DNA of 33,491 nucleotides from Eubacteriales bacterium (GCA_030535295.1 JAUMXK010000019.1:1-33491), one strand, 5' to 3'; shown: positions 6,906 through 15,410, numbered from the stretch's first letter. Made by a program: numbers and translations. The notes: generated by a model from the letters alone, not told the origin.

Positions 6906-8939
6906 CTATCCCTCCGCTACTCTGTGAATTGCTACCCGAAGTCCGTCGGTTAATCCATCCACCCAGCCGTTTAAATCGGCGGTTTGGTGAATGTCGCCAA
7001 AACTATTGTCTACCTGAACAACAACTTTATCTAAGTTAATCTGTGTTAGGTTTCTGCGTAAAAACACAGACTTCAAATAGCTTAAATCCTCATTTTCTAC
7101 CTTTAAGCCCTTTTCGCTTGCCCCTTTAACATCCTTTCCGATACCTTTGAGGTTTGCATTGGTCTTTTGAGCCTCGCCGTAGAGCTTAGAAAATCCATCA
7201 CCACCTAGCTCCAGCTTTTTATTCTTTTCGGCTTCTTTCTTGGCTTTGGCCTTTTCTTCTTCCTTTTTTGCCTCTTTCAGCCTTTCGCTCAATAGCCGGT
7301 GAGCATCGTTTTTCATGGTTTGAATCGTTTCTACATTTTTTGCTTGCAGACTCTCAAAATCCTGAATCCCTTCCGCAACTTCTTTGGCTCTTGCTTGCCT
7401 TTTCGCTTCTTCTTCCGCTTTGGCGGTTGCACCAAAGGTGACATACTCAATCATCCCAATCGAAACGCCGGGGATTTTATTGAGCATTTTAAAAAAGCCA
7501 TTTAGGATGTCAATTCCGCTATTTACCATGTTTTGAAGAAGCATTAGAAACAAAACTTTGAATGCTCCGACACCGTTTAGAACGCCGTTTTTTAATATCA
7601 AAAAGCCTAATTTAAGTTTTGCTAAAAACTCTTGAACTTTAAATACTCCTTGCATAACGGTAATCTTAATTACATCCCAAGCAAATTGATGAGCAGTTAC
7701 AAATAACATCCATGCCACTTTTACACCGCCGATACTCTCGACAAGGCTCCACAAGTAGCCAAGCAGCGCCCCGATCGCCATTATGATAAGCAGCACCGGA
7801 TTGACTGCCATTGCTGCATTTAGAGCTATTTGCGCCACAGTAACTGCCGCAATCGCTACCGCTGCTCCGGAAAGAATCGGGCCGACTGTTTCCCAAGCCG
7901 AGTCCATCCACCCGATAACTGCCGAAATTCCTCCTACCACAACTTCAAGCCAACCTGCCACCGTCTGCGCCCCATCTGAAATCCGGACGACAAAGTTTTG
8001 AAAGCTCTGCGTATTGATTAGTTCGTTAAATGCCGCCAGTGCCGGTTCTAGGCTTCTTACAAAAGAGGACTGTATTTGATTTGCTACATCTCCTAATGTA
8101 AGTGGTAAGGTTTTAAATGCCTCGTCGGTTTCTGTCGCTGATGCAAAAACCGCATTTTTAATGATGTCCGCCGTGATTTTTCCCTCTGAGGATAGTTTTT
8201 TGAGTTCTCCGGCGGATACTCCTAAGTGCTTCGCTATTGACTGTGCCAGCATTGGGGCGTTTTCCATCACCGAACGAAATTCATCGCCCTGTAACACCCC
8301 CGAAGCCAACGCCTGCGTAAGCTGTTGCATAGCGGCTACTTGGGTTTGTGTAGACGCTCCTGAGAGCTTAAATTGTTTATTCATCTGCTCAACAAAAGCA
8401 ACCGCCTCTTCGTTTGTTTGAAAGCTGTCTTTTGCTAAGAGGTTAAGCTTTGTAACCGCTTCTAAGGTTTCGGTATAACTTCCTCTTGCTCTTTGGGAAG
8501 ATAGGAAAATCATAGTCTGCAATTCCGCATTGGTTTTTGTGCCGTCATTGATTCGGTCAAGCCTTGCGCCGACTAGGGTCATGTCATCCGATAACTTCGT
8601 AAACGCCGAAGCTGCCCTCATGCCAACATACGCAATGACAAGCTGTTTTACTTTATTCGCAAGCGATGAAGTAGCACTTTCTGTCTTCTTAACTTCGTTT
8701 GTGTGTTTTCTTTGCTCGGCTTGCACTTGCTGAATATTCACAATATTTTGATGAAGCACATGATTAATCTGCTGATAACTCTTTCTTGCATCCACAAGCG
8801 TTGTAGTGTTGTATACATTTTGATTGATGCGTTTGAGGTTCCTTGTCGTATTCGTTACCTGTGTAAGGTTGCCTTGTATCGACTTCAGCGGTTGACTCAT
8901 TTGGTCCTTCAGCCGGATTGCGGTTTCTATTGCACCCAT
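6906..8939 (-). CDS. Tail tape measure protein
   Basis: This 677-residue protein begins MGAIETAIRLKDQMSQPLKS, the standard tape measure start. A coiled-coil region covers about 20-100. The tape measure domain follows (LASGVLQGDEFRSVMENAPM and LSSEGKITADIIKNAVF), then transmembrane-like Ala/Val/Ile segments at about 325-395 and a Lys/Glu-rich coiled coil at about 540-590. It sets tail length and is ejected with DNA. By the usual 1.5 angstrom per residue rule the tail would be roughly 100 nm. It lies directly after the frameshifted chaperone pair. Confidence 0.93.
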   Translation of the reverse strand: MGAIETAIRLKDQMSQPLKSIQGNLTQVTNTTRNLKRINQNVYNTTTLVDARKSYQQINHVLHQNIVNIQQVQAEQRKHTNEVKKTESATSSLANKVKQLVIAYVGMRAASAFTKLSDDMTLVGARLDRINDGTKTNAELQTMIFLSSQRARGSYTETLEAVTKLNLLAKDSFQTNEEAVAFVEQMNKQFKLSGASTQTQVAAMQQLTQALASGVLQGDEFRSVMENAPMLAQSIAKHLGVSAGELKKLSSEGKITADIIKNAVFASATETDEAFKTLPLTLGDVANQIQSSFVRSLEPALAAFNELINTQSFQNFVVRISDGAQTVAGWLEVVVGGISAVIGWMDSAWETVGPILSGAAVAIAAVTVAQIALNAAMAVNPVLLIIMAIGALLGYLWSLVESIGGVKVAWMLFVTAHQFAWDVIKITVMQGVFKVQEFLAKLKLGFLILKNGVLNGVGAFKVLFLMLLQNMVNSGIDILNGFFKMLNKIPGVSIGMIEYVTFGATAKAEEEAKRQARAKEVAEGIQDFESLQAKNVETIQTMKNDAHRLLSERLKEAKKEEEKAKAKKEAEKNKKLELGGDGFSKLYGEAQKTNANLKGIGKDVKGASEKGLKVENEDLSYLKSVFLRRNLTQINLDKVVVQVDNSFGDIHQTADLNGWVDGLTDGLRVAIHRVAEG

Positions 8940-8957
8940 GATTTCCCTCCTTTCCGT

Positions 8958-9547
8958 TTAATCCTTTTCCTGCTCTTTGATGTCCTCACTGTATTGTTCT
9001 AAAAAAGCCCAATACAGTGCTTTTTGATGTGGCGGAAAACTTGCAAACTCCTCCGGACGTATTCCCCCTTTGGTAAAACAAAAGAGGGTATACGCCAGAT
9101 AGGTTTCCAAATCTTCCTTTATCCGTTTTTTGCTTCGTCCTTCTTCTCTTTGATGTAATCTTCTTCAATATCACCGCCGTTTAATTCGTTGACCTTTGCC
9201 AGTAACCTGCTATATTCTCCGCCGTTCAGCATCTTAGTAAGAAGCTCTGCCGGAGTGGATACTCCATAGTTATCTTGAAGCTCTGCATTTTCAAGATCCG
9301 GGTAAACTACTGACAGGCACATCAAGTTCTTTTGATATAGCTCCGAATCAAAATCAACGGTTTTTGTTTTTAAATCCATCGTGGTAGAAGCTTTGCGGAT
9401 TTCGTCCATCTCGTGCGGCATCAGGGCGGCAAGTTTCCAAGGGATTGGATTTCCATGTTCGTCTTTGAAGCGTTTGCTGACGACAAAGTCCACTTTTACT
9501 TCTCTACTACCTGCGTGTTCTCTAAAAAAAGCCTGTAATTTTCCCAT
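8958..9547 (-). CDS. Frameshifted tail assembly chaperone (GT-like, -1 product, about 196 aa)
   Basis: This is the fusion product of the 142-codon XkdN-like frame (9119-9547) and an overlapping frame without its own start, joined by -1 slippage at 9125-9131. After the slip the new frame runs on as RIKEDLETYLAYTLFCFTKG and then about 35 more residues to a TAA at 8958-8960. The extension has a compact conserved-looking sequence (GIRPEEFASFPPHQKALYW) and ends just upstream of the tape measure start, exactly like lambda G/GT. The long product is known in other phages to recruit tail tube and tape measure during assembly. The heptamer is in the correct zero-frame register (gcA AAA AAC). Confidence 0.85.
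9119..9547 (-). CDS. Tail assembly chaperone, XkdN-like (G-like, zero frame)
   Basis: The protein has 142 residues, with the XkdN/YqbN family pattern: MGKLQAFFREHAGSREVKVD, then VSKRFKDEHGNPIPWKLAAL and TPAELLTKMLNGGEYSRLLA. It binds the tape measure before tube polymerisation and is normally absent from the virion. It lies between the tail tube gene and the tape measure. Its last four codons (GCA AAA AAC GGA) contain the slippery heptamer that makes a minor longer product. It overlaps the tube gene at base 9547. Confidence 0.88.
   Translation of the reverse strand: MGKLQAFFREHAGSREVKVDFVVSKRFKDEHGNPIPWKLAALMPHEMDEIRKASTTMDLKTKTVDFDSELYQKNLMCLSVVYPDLENAELQDNYGVSTPAELLTKMLNGGEYSRLLAKVNELNGGDIEEDYIKEKKDEAKNG
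9125..9131 (-). other. -1 ribosomal frameshift slippery heptamer A AAA AAC
   Basis: Read on the minus strand the bases are AAAAAAC in the zero-frame register GCA AAA AAC, two codons before the TAA stop of the XkdN-like gene. A AAA AAC is one of the most efficient bacterial -1 slippery sites. Slipping one base opens 55 further codons in the -1 frame, ending at 8958. Conserved -1 frameshifts at this position are established for tail assembly genes of many tailed phages. Confidence 0.85.
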
Positions 9548-10023
9548 TAGTTCATTCCCTCCAAGTCTTTGAACATCTCCGGCATTTCTGCACTCTCAAA
9601 GGTGCCGGATACACTCTCTTCGAGTGCGGTGCTTGATACATCAATTTTTGATAAAATCACCGAATCAATCGTACAGTTGCGGTGAATCACCGTATGCCGT
9701 CCGGCTTTTGAATTCTTATCCTCGTTTGTGGTTTGAATATCAAACGTAAACATTTTACCGGTTTGCATATAGTCTAATACCAGTTTGCGAAACACATCCG
9801 ACACATAGTACATCTCCGCACTCCAGCTTCCTTTTGTGCCGTTATAGCGGTGAGCGGTGGTGGTTGTTCCCAGTCTTTGTATTTCCGTTTTTTCAATGTC
9901 TACTTTCGATTCCCATTTCTTTAAGTGAAAGAGAAGCATTCGCTTCCCCTCACTGATATAAAATGCCGATGCCGCTCTGCCGTCAATCACATCTTCTTTT
10001 CGTATAATATTTGCTAAATCCAT
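9547..10023 (-). CDS. Tail tube protein, XkdM-like
   Basis: The protein has 158 residues. The start MDLANIIRKEDVIDGRAASA and the segments ERAYISEGK-like FYISEGKRMLLFHLKKWESK, TAHRYNGTKGSWSAEMYYVS and LEESVSGTFESAEMPEMF are characteristic of the XkdM/YqbM family. It polymerises into the inner tube through which DNA passes. It lies between the sheath and the XkdN-like chaperone, the invariant order in contractile-tailed phages of this type. Confidence 0.92.
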   Translation of the reverse strand: MDLANIIRKEDVIDGRAASAFYISEGKRMLLFHLKKWESKVDIEKTEIQRLGTTTTAHRYNGTKGSWSAEMYYVSDVFRKLVLDYMQTGKMFTFDIQTTNEDKNSKAGRHTVIHRNCTIDSVILSKIDVSSTALEESVSGTFESAEMPEMFKDLEGMN

Positions 10024-10031
10024 ACTACCTC

Positions 10032-11333
10032 CTAATTGACCATGACCGTCATATAAAGCTTATTCATAGTAACCGCCGGTAAAATCGCATAGTTGACAAT
10101 GACCGAATCTTTATCCTCACCCTCAAGGACTTCCACATCCTCGCTCTGAAAGCTTCGGATTGCTCCCATGTTTTGGAGCGTGTTTGCGTGCTTTACAATT
10201 TCGCTCCAAAGGCTGATTTGACCGTCTTTGTTGTTCTGCACTTTGCCTAAATATTTTGAATTAAAGATTGCCGCAATGTCTTTGCCGATTTGGTCAAGCA
10301 CCCGAATGACTTGGTTGTTTTTAAAGTCCTTTGATTTTTCCGGCACTTCTTCCGTTAAAGAGTTCACATCCGATAATGCCCTGTATTCTTCGCCGACTTT
10401 GTGAAAGACAAACTCGCCACGCTTAATCGCTTCTTTTAGGGCGTTCATGGTGTATTCGCTTTTTACGGTATACTCTCCGGTATAAGTTTCATTGGTAAGG
10501 CTTCTTTGAATCTCGGCCCCTGCCAGCTTTCCGGCGGTAAAGTAAATCAGTCCACTTGCCATCTCTGCCGCCTCGGTCGTTACATTGATCACGCCCTCAT
10601 AATTTGCCGCTTTTTTAAATAACACCGTTTGAAACTTGATACCAAGCTCGTCCCTGAGCCTTTTTGTGTAGGCAATATATAACTCTTTTATCGAATTGTC
10701 CGTGCCATCGTAGGCAAGAATATTAAAATCCCTGCTTTCCAGTTTAGAAAGAAACTCCGTGTGTGCTTCGCCGTTTACTGTTCCGTCACTTCCGCCGGAT
10801 AATTTAATCAAAGCGGCTGCCGCAATGGAAGTCCCCGTCCAGTGAAAGGCCACAAAATCATTGTTTTTCACATCTGCCGGTTTCTTTGCTACCTGCTCAT
10901 CCACTTTATCGGTTCCTAACTTGGTGGTAATAGTAAAGGTATTTTCTAGTCCGGCAGATATTGTGACCGCAAGGTCATTTCCTCTGCTTCCTTCCTTGGT
11001 TGCCGTAACCGTTAGCGTCCCTTCGGTCTTGGTTGCCTTTGCTCCGTTTTTATTGAGCCTTTGGAAAATAACCGTTTTCGCCCCTTGAAACAGTTCCCGA
11101 AACGCTCTTACTTTCTCATCCGTAGCCGAATACCCCAAAATCTTTTTGGCGTTCTTCCCAAAGGTTTCTCTGTCCAGTTCAATGACTTCGTTACCGCCCC
11201 AGTTATGACTTAGCCCAATCGCTACTCTTCCACGCTCGCCGAATACGCTACCGCTTCTTTCCGCCGAAATAAAGTTGATATACGCTCCCGGTAAAATCTT
11301 GTTTTGTGCTGTAAAATTGCCACCGCCGTGCAT
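10032..11333 (-). CDS. Tail sheath protein (XkdK-like)
   Basis: The protein has 433 residues. The start is MHGGGNFTAQNKILPGAYIN followed by FISAERSGSVFGERGRVAIG, the classical sheath N-terminus. The DUF-type domain with beta repeats (TVTATKEGSRGNDLAVTISA) and the C-terminal polymerisation domain (NNQVIRVLDQIGKDIAAIFN) follow. It shows that the phage is a contractile-tailed (myovirus-type) phage. Its ATG overlaps the stop codon of the 59-residue gene upstream by one base (TAATG). Confidence 0.95.
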   Translation of the reverse strand: MHGGGNFTAQNKILPGAYINFISAERSGSVFGERGRVAIGLSHNWGGNEVIELDRETFGKNAKKILGYSATDEKVRAFRELFQGAKTVIFQRLNKNGAKATKTEGTLTVTATKEGSRGNDLAVTISAGLENTFTITTKLGTDKVDEQVAKKPADVKNNDFVAFHWTGTSIAAAALIKLSGGSDGTVNGEAHTEFLSKLESRDFNILAYDGTDNSIKELYIAYTKRLRDELGIKFQTVLFKKAANYEGVINVTTEAAEMASGLIYFTAGKLAGAEIQRSLTNETYTGEYTVKSEYTMNALKEAIKRGEFVFHKVGEEYRALSDVNSLTEEVPEKSKDFKNNQVIRVLDQIGKDIAAIFNSKYLGKVQNNKDGQISLWSEIVKHANTLQNMGAIRSFQSEDVEVLEGEDKDSVIVNYAILPAVTMNKLYMTVMVN

Positions 11334-11512
11334 TATGACACCTCTCTTTCCCTAAATTCTTGCAATTTGCTTTCTACTTCTTTGGCCGTATAAGTTTCCT
11401 CGTCCTTCAATACCACTTCCAGAATATCCCTATGCTCTGAAAAGCTCTCCGCTTTTAAAAACTCTGCTTTCGGATATTTTTGTTCTTCTTTAGCCGTCTT
11501 TTCTCTTGCCAT
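11333..11512 (-). CDS. Small charged protein between tail terminator and sheath (YqzN position)
   Basis: A 59-residue frame starts MAREKTAKEEQKYPKAEFLK, continues AESFSEHRDILEVVLKDEET and ends with YTAKEVESKLQEFREREVS. It overlaps the preceding XkdJ-like gene by 23 bases, has AGAAAGGAA just before its ATG and shares one base with the sheath start. PBSX and the skin element encode a similar short charged protein (YqzN) at this exact place, so it is very probably real. The function is unknown; helical prediction and the position suggest a sheath or neck assembly partner. Confidence 0.75.
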   Translation of the reverse strand: MAREKTAKEEQKYPKAEFLKAESFSEHRDILEVVLKDEETYTAKEVESKLQEFREREVS

Positions 11513-11900
11513 TTCCTTTCTCCAATCTAGCCATTAGGCTGTCTTTTTCTCTTTTGCTTAAAAACAAAGTATAGGTTGTGCTTGTAATTAAAAAGCCATC
11601 TACTACCTTGGTATCTGTCTTTTCCGCTCGTGTAAGGCCCGGCAAATCACTAAGTGCCACGGAAGTTCTTAAACGCATCTCTTCCAATTCGCTTTGTGAT
11701 AACTGATTATCGAAGTATGTAACTTCAACCAGCGCACGATAGCGATATAGACCGGAAAGTTCTTCTTTTAGGCTATCCGAAAGTATCCGAATAAAAAAAG
11801 AGGTAACGTTAAGCTCTTGCTCTACGATATCCTCATAAATTATTGTGTCTTTCCCGAATTCTCTTTTGATTGCTCTGATGATTGCATCTATTAAGTTCAT
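11490..11900 (-). CDS. Tail terminator / neck protein, XkdJ-like
   Basis: The protein has 136 residues and starts MNLIDAIIRAIKREFGKDTI. The pattern YEDIVEQELNVTSFFIRILS and the ending YTLFLSKREKDSLMARLEKG fits the YqbJ/XkdJ family (DUF6838-type), thought to cap the tail tube next to the neck. Its neighbours are the HK97-gp10-like protein upstream and the small YqzN-like gene and sheath downstream, the PBSX order. Similarity is judged by eye, so the exact family name is less certain than the position. Confidence 0.78.
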   Translation of the reverse strand: MNLIDAIIRAIKREFGKDTIIYEDIVEQELNVTSFFIRILSDSLKEELSGLYRYRALVEVTYFDNQLSQSELEEMRLRTSVALSDLPGLTRAEKTDTKVVDGFLITSTTYTLFLSKREKDSLMARLEKGNGKRKDG

Positions 11901-12335
11901 TTATCCACCCAAACCCTTCAGTATTTCTTCCACTGCTTGCCTTATGATATCGTCCACGATTTCCTCAAACTTCTTTGCTTCGATTGTCATAAAATATTGT
12001 CCTTCTACCCATCCGTTTTTTAGCCTCTTGCCCAGTGCCGGAACATATCGCCCTTCTTGCTGACGATGCCCGTATTCGACATAGGAAGCATATTCTTTGT
12101 TGTTGACAATCGTAACTTCGTAAGTATCACCGCTTTTTACAATGTCCGTAATAAACCACGAATGTCTTAGCTCACCTGTCTGAACCGGTGTGTTTTGTAT
12201 GATGTTACTCTCCAGTTGATTTGCTAAGACAATCAGTAACTTTTTCAAAAACCAGTCCACACTCTTACCAAGCTCTTCGAATCTTTTTGCAAGGTCATCC
12301 AAACCACTGACATCCACCTCTATCATTATGCCCAC
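11901..12335 (-). CDS. Head-tail joining protein, HK97 gp10-like (XkdI)
   Basis: This 144-residue protein has the HK97 gp10/XkdI pattern: a helical N-terminus (DLAKRFEELGKSVDWFLKKL), the TPVQTGELRHSW signature, then VTIVNNKEYASYVEYGHRQQ and a C-terminal GQYFMTIEAKKFEEIVDDII. These proteins join the tail to the neck. It overlaps the preceding adaptor gene by ten bases and directly abuts the XkdJ-like gene. Confidence 0.9.
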   Translation of the reverse strand: MGIMIEVDVSGLDDLAKRFEELGKSVDWFLKKLLIVLANQLESNIIQNTPVQTGELRHSWFITDIVKSGDTYEVTIVNNKEYASYVEYGHRQQEGRYVPALGKRLKNGWVEGQYFMTIEAKKFEEIVDDIIRQAVEEILKGLGG

Positions 12336-12700
12336 CTCTTTGAAAGCACCAGCATAACTTCCTGATGCGAATCATAAACCTTCGGCACTCCTGCCGCTTC
12401 AAAGTAGTCTACCCAAGTATCTTTTACGACTTTAACCCTTGAACCCGGTTTGATAACTATTTCAGGACTTAGGAGCAGTTTAATTACTTGTGTTATTGCT
12501 GTCACTTTTTCTCCTTTGTCTGCACTTGTAAGCTGTGAAAAGGATATCCGGCAAGGGATATTTTCCGCTACGGCTTCCCATCTTGTGCCGGTTGTTCCGT
12601 TTTCTTTTTGGTAAGGCTTATTTTCCGATATCGTGCATAGGCGGTCATATAAGCGTTCTACGGCATTTCTTGCTTTTACCACTTCATTTGGCGGTAGCAT
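12326..12700 (-). CDS. Head closure / head-tail adaptor protein (YqbH/XkdH-like)
   Basis: The protein has 124 residues. The N-terminal helix (VKARNAVERLYDRLCTI) is followed by a beta barrel region with WEAVAENIPCRISFSQL, VIKLLLSPEIVIKPGSRVKV and a final VMLVLSKRWA, fitting the SPP1 gp16 / YqbH-like stopper family. It would close the connector after packaging. It overlaps the connector gene by 25 bases, and the spacing suggests translational coupling. Confidence 0.8.
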   Translation of the reverse strand: MLPPNEVVKARNAVERLYDRLCTISENKPYQKENGTTGTRWEAVAENIPCRISFSQLTSADKGEKVTAITQVIKLLLSPEIVIKPGSRVKVVKDTWVDYFEAAGVPKVYDSHQEVMLVLSKRWA

Positions 12701-13032
12701 ATAAGCTCCTCCTCTCCGGTGTTTGCCATCTGTGAAAAGAGAGATAAGGGACTGGCGTTTGATACTGCATAGTCAATCGACACATCCCCTTCCTTGATGC
12801 TTTTAATTACGCCTTCGGTGTTTTGCGGATTTTGAATTGTTTTTTGCGCTAAAATACTGCCGCAAATCCGCTCAATTAGGATGTGTTCCAGTTCTTCCGG
12901 TATTTCATCCACATTGCAGTAATTTAAAATTTCTTGCCTCTTAACTTTAATCATATAATCTATCAGCCAGTCGTCTTCATCGACCGGCTGATAGCCCAAA
13001 GATAATAGGCGTTGCTTGACTATCGCAATCAT
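12676..13032 (-). CDS. Head-tail connector protein, gp6-like (YqbG/XkdG-type)
   Basis: The protein has 118 residues. The helical pattern WLIDYMIKVKRQEILNYCNV followed by DEIPEELEHILIERICGSIL is the DNA-packaging connector (HK97 gp6/SPP1 gp15) fold. It ends in a loop with EGDVSIDYA and a terminal CYRQMKW. It attaches below the portal. A second, shorter protein at 18489-18761 is clearly related to it (shared DY-I-K-RE pattern, FC/YC-V-E-PEE, and the ending YRKMRW), which is unusual. Confidence 0.85.
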   Translation of the reverse strand: MIAIVKQRLLSLGYQPVDEDDWLIDYMIKVKRQEILNYCNVDEIPEELEHILIERICGSILAQKTIQNPQNTEGVIKSIKEGDVSIDYAVSNASPLSLFSQMANTGEEELICYRQMKW

Positions 13033-13041
13033 GAAAGCCCC

Positions 13042-13224
13042 CTATTTCTTGCCTCTTCCTTTTGGTTTTGGTTCTTCCTCTACGGTTTCCTCTGCTTCCT
13101 CTTCTTCCCCTTGTTCCGCTTCCGGCTGTTTCTCCTCAAAAGGCACCGCTCCCAGTTCATAAAGTCTGTCAATCTCTGCCGGATCCGTTACGGTATAAAC
13201 TAAATTATCCAGTCTTAACTTCAT
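13042..13224 (-). CDS. Small acidic head protein (hypothetical)
   Basis: A 60-residue protein starts MKLRLDNLVYTVTDPAEIDR and continues LYELGAVPFEE. The C-terminal half is a Glu-rich acidic run (EEEEAEETVEEEPKPKG) ending in basic GRGKK. Similar short proteins follow the capsid gene in many Firmicute phages and may be head fibre or connector-associated. It lies between capsid and connector with gaps of 16 and nine bases. Confidence 0.7.
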   Translation of the reverse strand: MKLRLDNLVYTVTDPAEIDRLYELGAVPFEEKQPEAEQGEEEEAEETVEEEPKPKGRGKK

Positions 13225-13240
13225 AATTAACTACCTCCTT

Positions 13241-14158
13241 CTACACGGATACACTGACAAACAGAGCGTCTTCCTGTTGCTTTTTCACCCATAAATCATG
13301 GTACTTCCGGTAGTCTACTTTCCAAGCGTCTGCACTTTGGTTGGTATCCGGTTCAAACACTCTGATTTTATCGGTCTTACTCACCGCCATCGGTGCATTT
13401 TCGGCTGCAATAATCCAGTTGATGTCTTTTGCTGAAGCATTCGGAGTTAAACCGCCCGCTTCTTGTCCTACCGCTCCGGTTTTGATATCGTATAAGGTTT
13501 TTAAACGATCCGCCGGTGGGGTTACAATCGCATGACCATCAAACTTTTTAATGCGGAAGTTGACCTCGCCTTGGGTAAAGTCGGAAACCGAAATAAAGTG
13601 ACGGAGCTTTTCGTTTTCTTCGAGCAGTCCAAGGATAGCAAGCGGCATAGTGATAATCAGTTTTGCACTCGTGCCGATTTTGTCCTGAACTTTGCGAATG
13701 TCTGCCCGAAGCTTTACAAACACATTTTCGGCGGTAATCTTTACCGATTCCGTTCTGCTTCCTGCTTGTGCAATCGAATAAATCTTAGAGTAGCGGTAAG
13801 AGTCAATTTCCGGAATAACCTGCGTTTCTTGGAAAGTTTTTAAAACATTGGCAGCGGTCGCTACAAAATTACTTTCGTTGACATCCATAGCGTCCAGCAG
13901 AAATGTTCTGCCTCTGTCTTGGGTCATTTTGTAGCTGTTATACGCCACTGTTACGCCGCCTTTGGTAAAGCCTTCGCTTCGGTCATAATTAGCAAGCCCC
14001 TGCGTTGACATGGTCGGAATTTTCACTTCATCCCCGCCGTTATAGATAAGACCTTTGGCGTTCTTTTCCATCCAGCCGGATGTCAGGCTGGCTACGGCGT
14101 GTTGGTCGAGCTGTGTCATCATGATTTTTTGAAATTCGATGGTATTTAATTTTCCCAT
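13241..14158 (-). CDS. Major capsid protein
   Basis: The protein has 305 residues. The start MGKLNTIEFQKIMMTQLDQH and segments GGDEVKIPTMSTQGLANYDR and TMPLAILGLLEENEKLRHFI, then FDGHAIVTPPADRLKTLYDI, look like the HK97-fold capsids of SPP1/YqbE-type and related phages. It would form the icosahedral shell. It lies downstream of the GP20-type scaffold, the normal arrangement, and is followed by the connector genes. Family assignment rests on context plus a HK97-like pattern, not on a search. Confidence 0.87.
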   Translation of the reverse strand: MGKLNTIEFQKIMMTQLDQHAVASLTSGWMEKNAKGLIYNGGDEVKIPTMSTQGLANYDRSEGFTKGGVTVAYNSYKMTQDRGRTFLLDAMDVNESNFVATAANVLKTFQETQVIPEIDSYRYSKIYSIAQAGSRTESVKITAENVFVKLRADIRKVQDKIGTSAKLIITMPLAILGLLEENEKLRHFISVSDFTQGEVNFRIKKFDGHAIVTPPADRLKTLYDIKTGAVGQEAGGLTPNASAKDINWIIAAENAPMAVSKTDKIRVFEPDTNQSADAWKVDYRKYHDLWVKKQQEDALFVSVSV

Positions 14159-14175
14159 TGTTTCATCCTCCTGTT

Positions 14176-14703
14176 TTAATTAAAGATTGCTGATATTGCT
14201 TGTTCCATTGCCGATGTGCCTTCGCCGGTTGACACTTCCGGCTCAAACCCTTGATACTGCGTGCTTTCCTCTGCCGGTTTAAAAAGATACGGCTTGCCGG
14301 TTTTCAGCTCCCCGATTTGCTCCTCCAAACCCTCAATGCCGGATTCGCCAAAGGTTAATGCCTCACGATTTAAAAGACCTTTTAACACCTCGGTATCATG
14401 GGCATTTACTCCGGCAAGGGCTTTATCCAGTGCTGCTTCCTGTTTTTGATTCGCAAGCTCTGTTTCTAAAGCCTTGGCTTTTTCTTCCCACTCGGCCGCC
14501 GAAGCCTTGATGTCCTCGATTTTCATATCCTGATAGGATTTCATCGTTTTGTTTGCTTCGGCCAGCTGATTACCCACTGCGGTAAGCTCCGCTTGCAGTT
14601 GCCCCAGCTTTTCCGCCGCTTCCTTTCTTTCCGCTTCTACCTCTGCAAGCACTTTTTCTGCCTGCTCCTCCGTTAAGCCTAATTGTAATAATTTTTCTTT
14701 CAT
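14176..14703 (-). CDS. Capsid scaffolding protein (Phage_GP20-like)
   Basis: The protein has 175 residues. The N-terminal two thirds is a long coiled coil rich in Glu, Lys, Ala and Gln (TEEQAEKVLAEVEAERKEAA). A GP20-type domain follows (LDKALAGVNAHDTEVLKGLL and EQIGELKTGKPYLF), then a flexible C-terminus. Such proteins guide capsid assembly and then leave. It lies 17 bases upstream of the capsid gene. A GGGGAAACC leader gives a usable ribosome site. Confidence 0.88.
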   Translation of the reverse strand: MKEKLLQLGLTEEQAEKVLAEVEAERKEAAEKLGQLQAELTAVGNQLAEANKTMKSYQDMKIEDIKASAAEWEEKAKALETELANQKQEAALDKALAGVNAHDTEVLKGLLNREALTFGESGIEGLEEQIGELKTGKPYLFKPAEESTQYQGFEPEVSTGEGTSAMEQAISAIFN

Positions 14704-14750
14704 GGTTTCCCCTTTCTTAAAATGGTTTTAAAATGATGTTTGTACCTTAT

Positions 14751-15410
14751 TTAAAAAGCGTTTTCATTCCCTTTGCTCCTTTCTGCTTCTATTCGCTTCA
14801 TTGCTTTTTGATAATATTCTTCACTGATTTCAAAACCGATAAAGTTGCGTCCGGTTCGTATTGCTGCTACCGCCGTCGTACCGCTTCCCATAAAGGTATC
14901 CAGTACCAGTTCGCCTTTTTCTGTACTGTCTAATATCAGTTTTTCTATTAATTCCGTCGGTTTTTGGGTTGGGTGGATTTTTTCTCCGTCTTTCTTCTTT
15001 GCCCCCAGAGAAAATCCTTGTATGTTTATCACGTTTCCACCTAGCCCCCTTCCGCCGTTCCGTGGGGTTTGTTTTGCGTATATGATAAGCTCATGAAAAA
15101 AGCCATAATAATTGCCCGGACCGCTGTTTTTATTCCATACCAGTAGATTCTTGACCGGTAAGGCTTCCATCATCAAAGGATAATAAAACGCATATCCTCT
15201 CCAGTCCGTAAAGAAGTATACGCTTCCGTCTTTTTTTAAAACTCTTTTGTATTGCTTAAAAAGTTCTTTAAAAAAGGGTTTGCTGATAGCCAAATCTTCA
15301 AACTCGCCCCGTTTGCCATTGTGTGTCATTCCTTGAAAGTACGGAGGATCAGCTATAATAACATCTACGCTTTCATCCGGCACTTTCTGAATTCCCTCGA
15401 AACAATCCAT
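14751..15410 (-). CDS. DNA methyltransferase (N6-adenine or N4-cytosine, DPPY type)
   Basis: The frame has 219 codons. DPPY is at residues 21-24 and FMGSGTT at about 173-179 (LDTFMGSGTTAVAAIRTGRN), so motif IV precedes motif I, as in beta-class amino-methyltransferases. PTQKP at about 150 is the usual motif X neighbour. It would methylate phage DNA, giving protection from host restriction or altering gene regulation; no partner nuclease is nearby. The usual start I(Y/N)xMDCxEG runs upstream of the first ATG: SD-like AGAGG lies eight bases before an ATT at 15419 that would add IYQ. The true N-terminus may therefore be non-ATG. Confidence 0.9.
   Translation of the reverse strand: MDCFEGIQKVPDESVDVIIADPPYFQGMTHNGKRGEFEDLAISKPFFKELFKQYKRVLKKDGSVYFFTDWRGYAFYYPLMMEALPVKNLLVWNKNSGPGNYYGFFHELIIYAKQTPRNGGRGLGGNVINIQGFSLGAKKKDGEKIHPTQKPTELIEKLILDSTEKGELVLDTFMGSGTTAVAAIRTGRNFIGFEISEEYYQKAMKRIEAERSKGNENAF

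Noticed and set aside
7666..7911. 81-codon ORF inside the tape measure gene, same strand, another frame
   Set aside because: Its Gly/Ser/Cys-rich sequence comes from the Ala/Val-rich tape measure codons, and the tape measure frame is clearly right.
8986..9174. 62-codon minus-strand ORF overlapping the end of the XkdN-like gene
   Set aside because: It is in a third frame. The -1 frame reached from the slippery heptamer ends at 8958, has the more protein-like sequence and explains the space before the tape measure.
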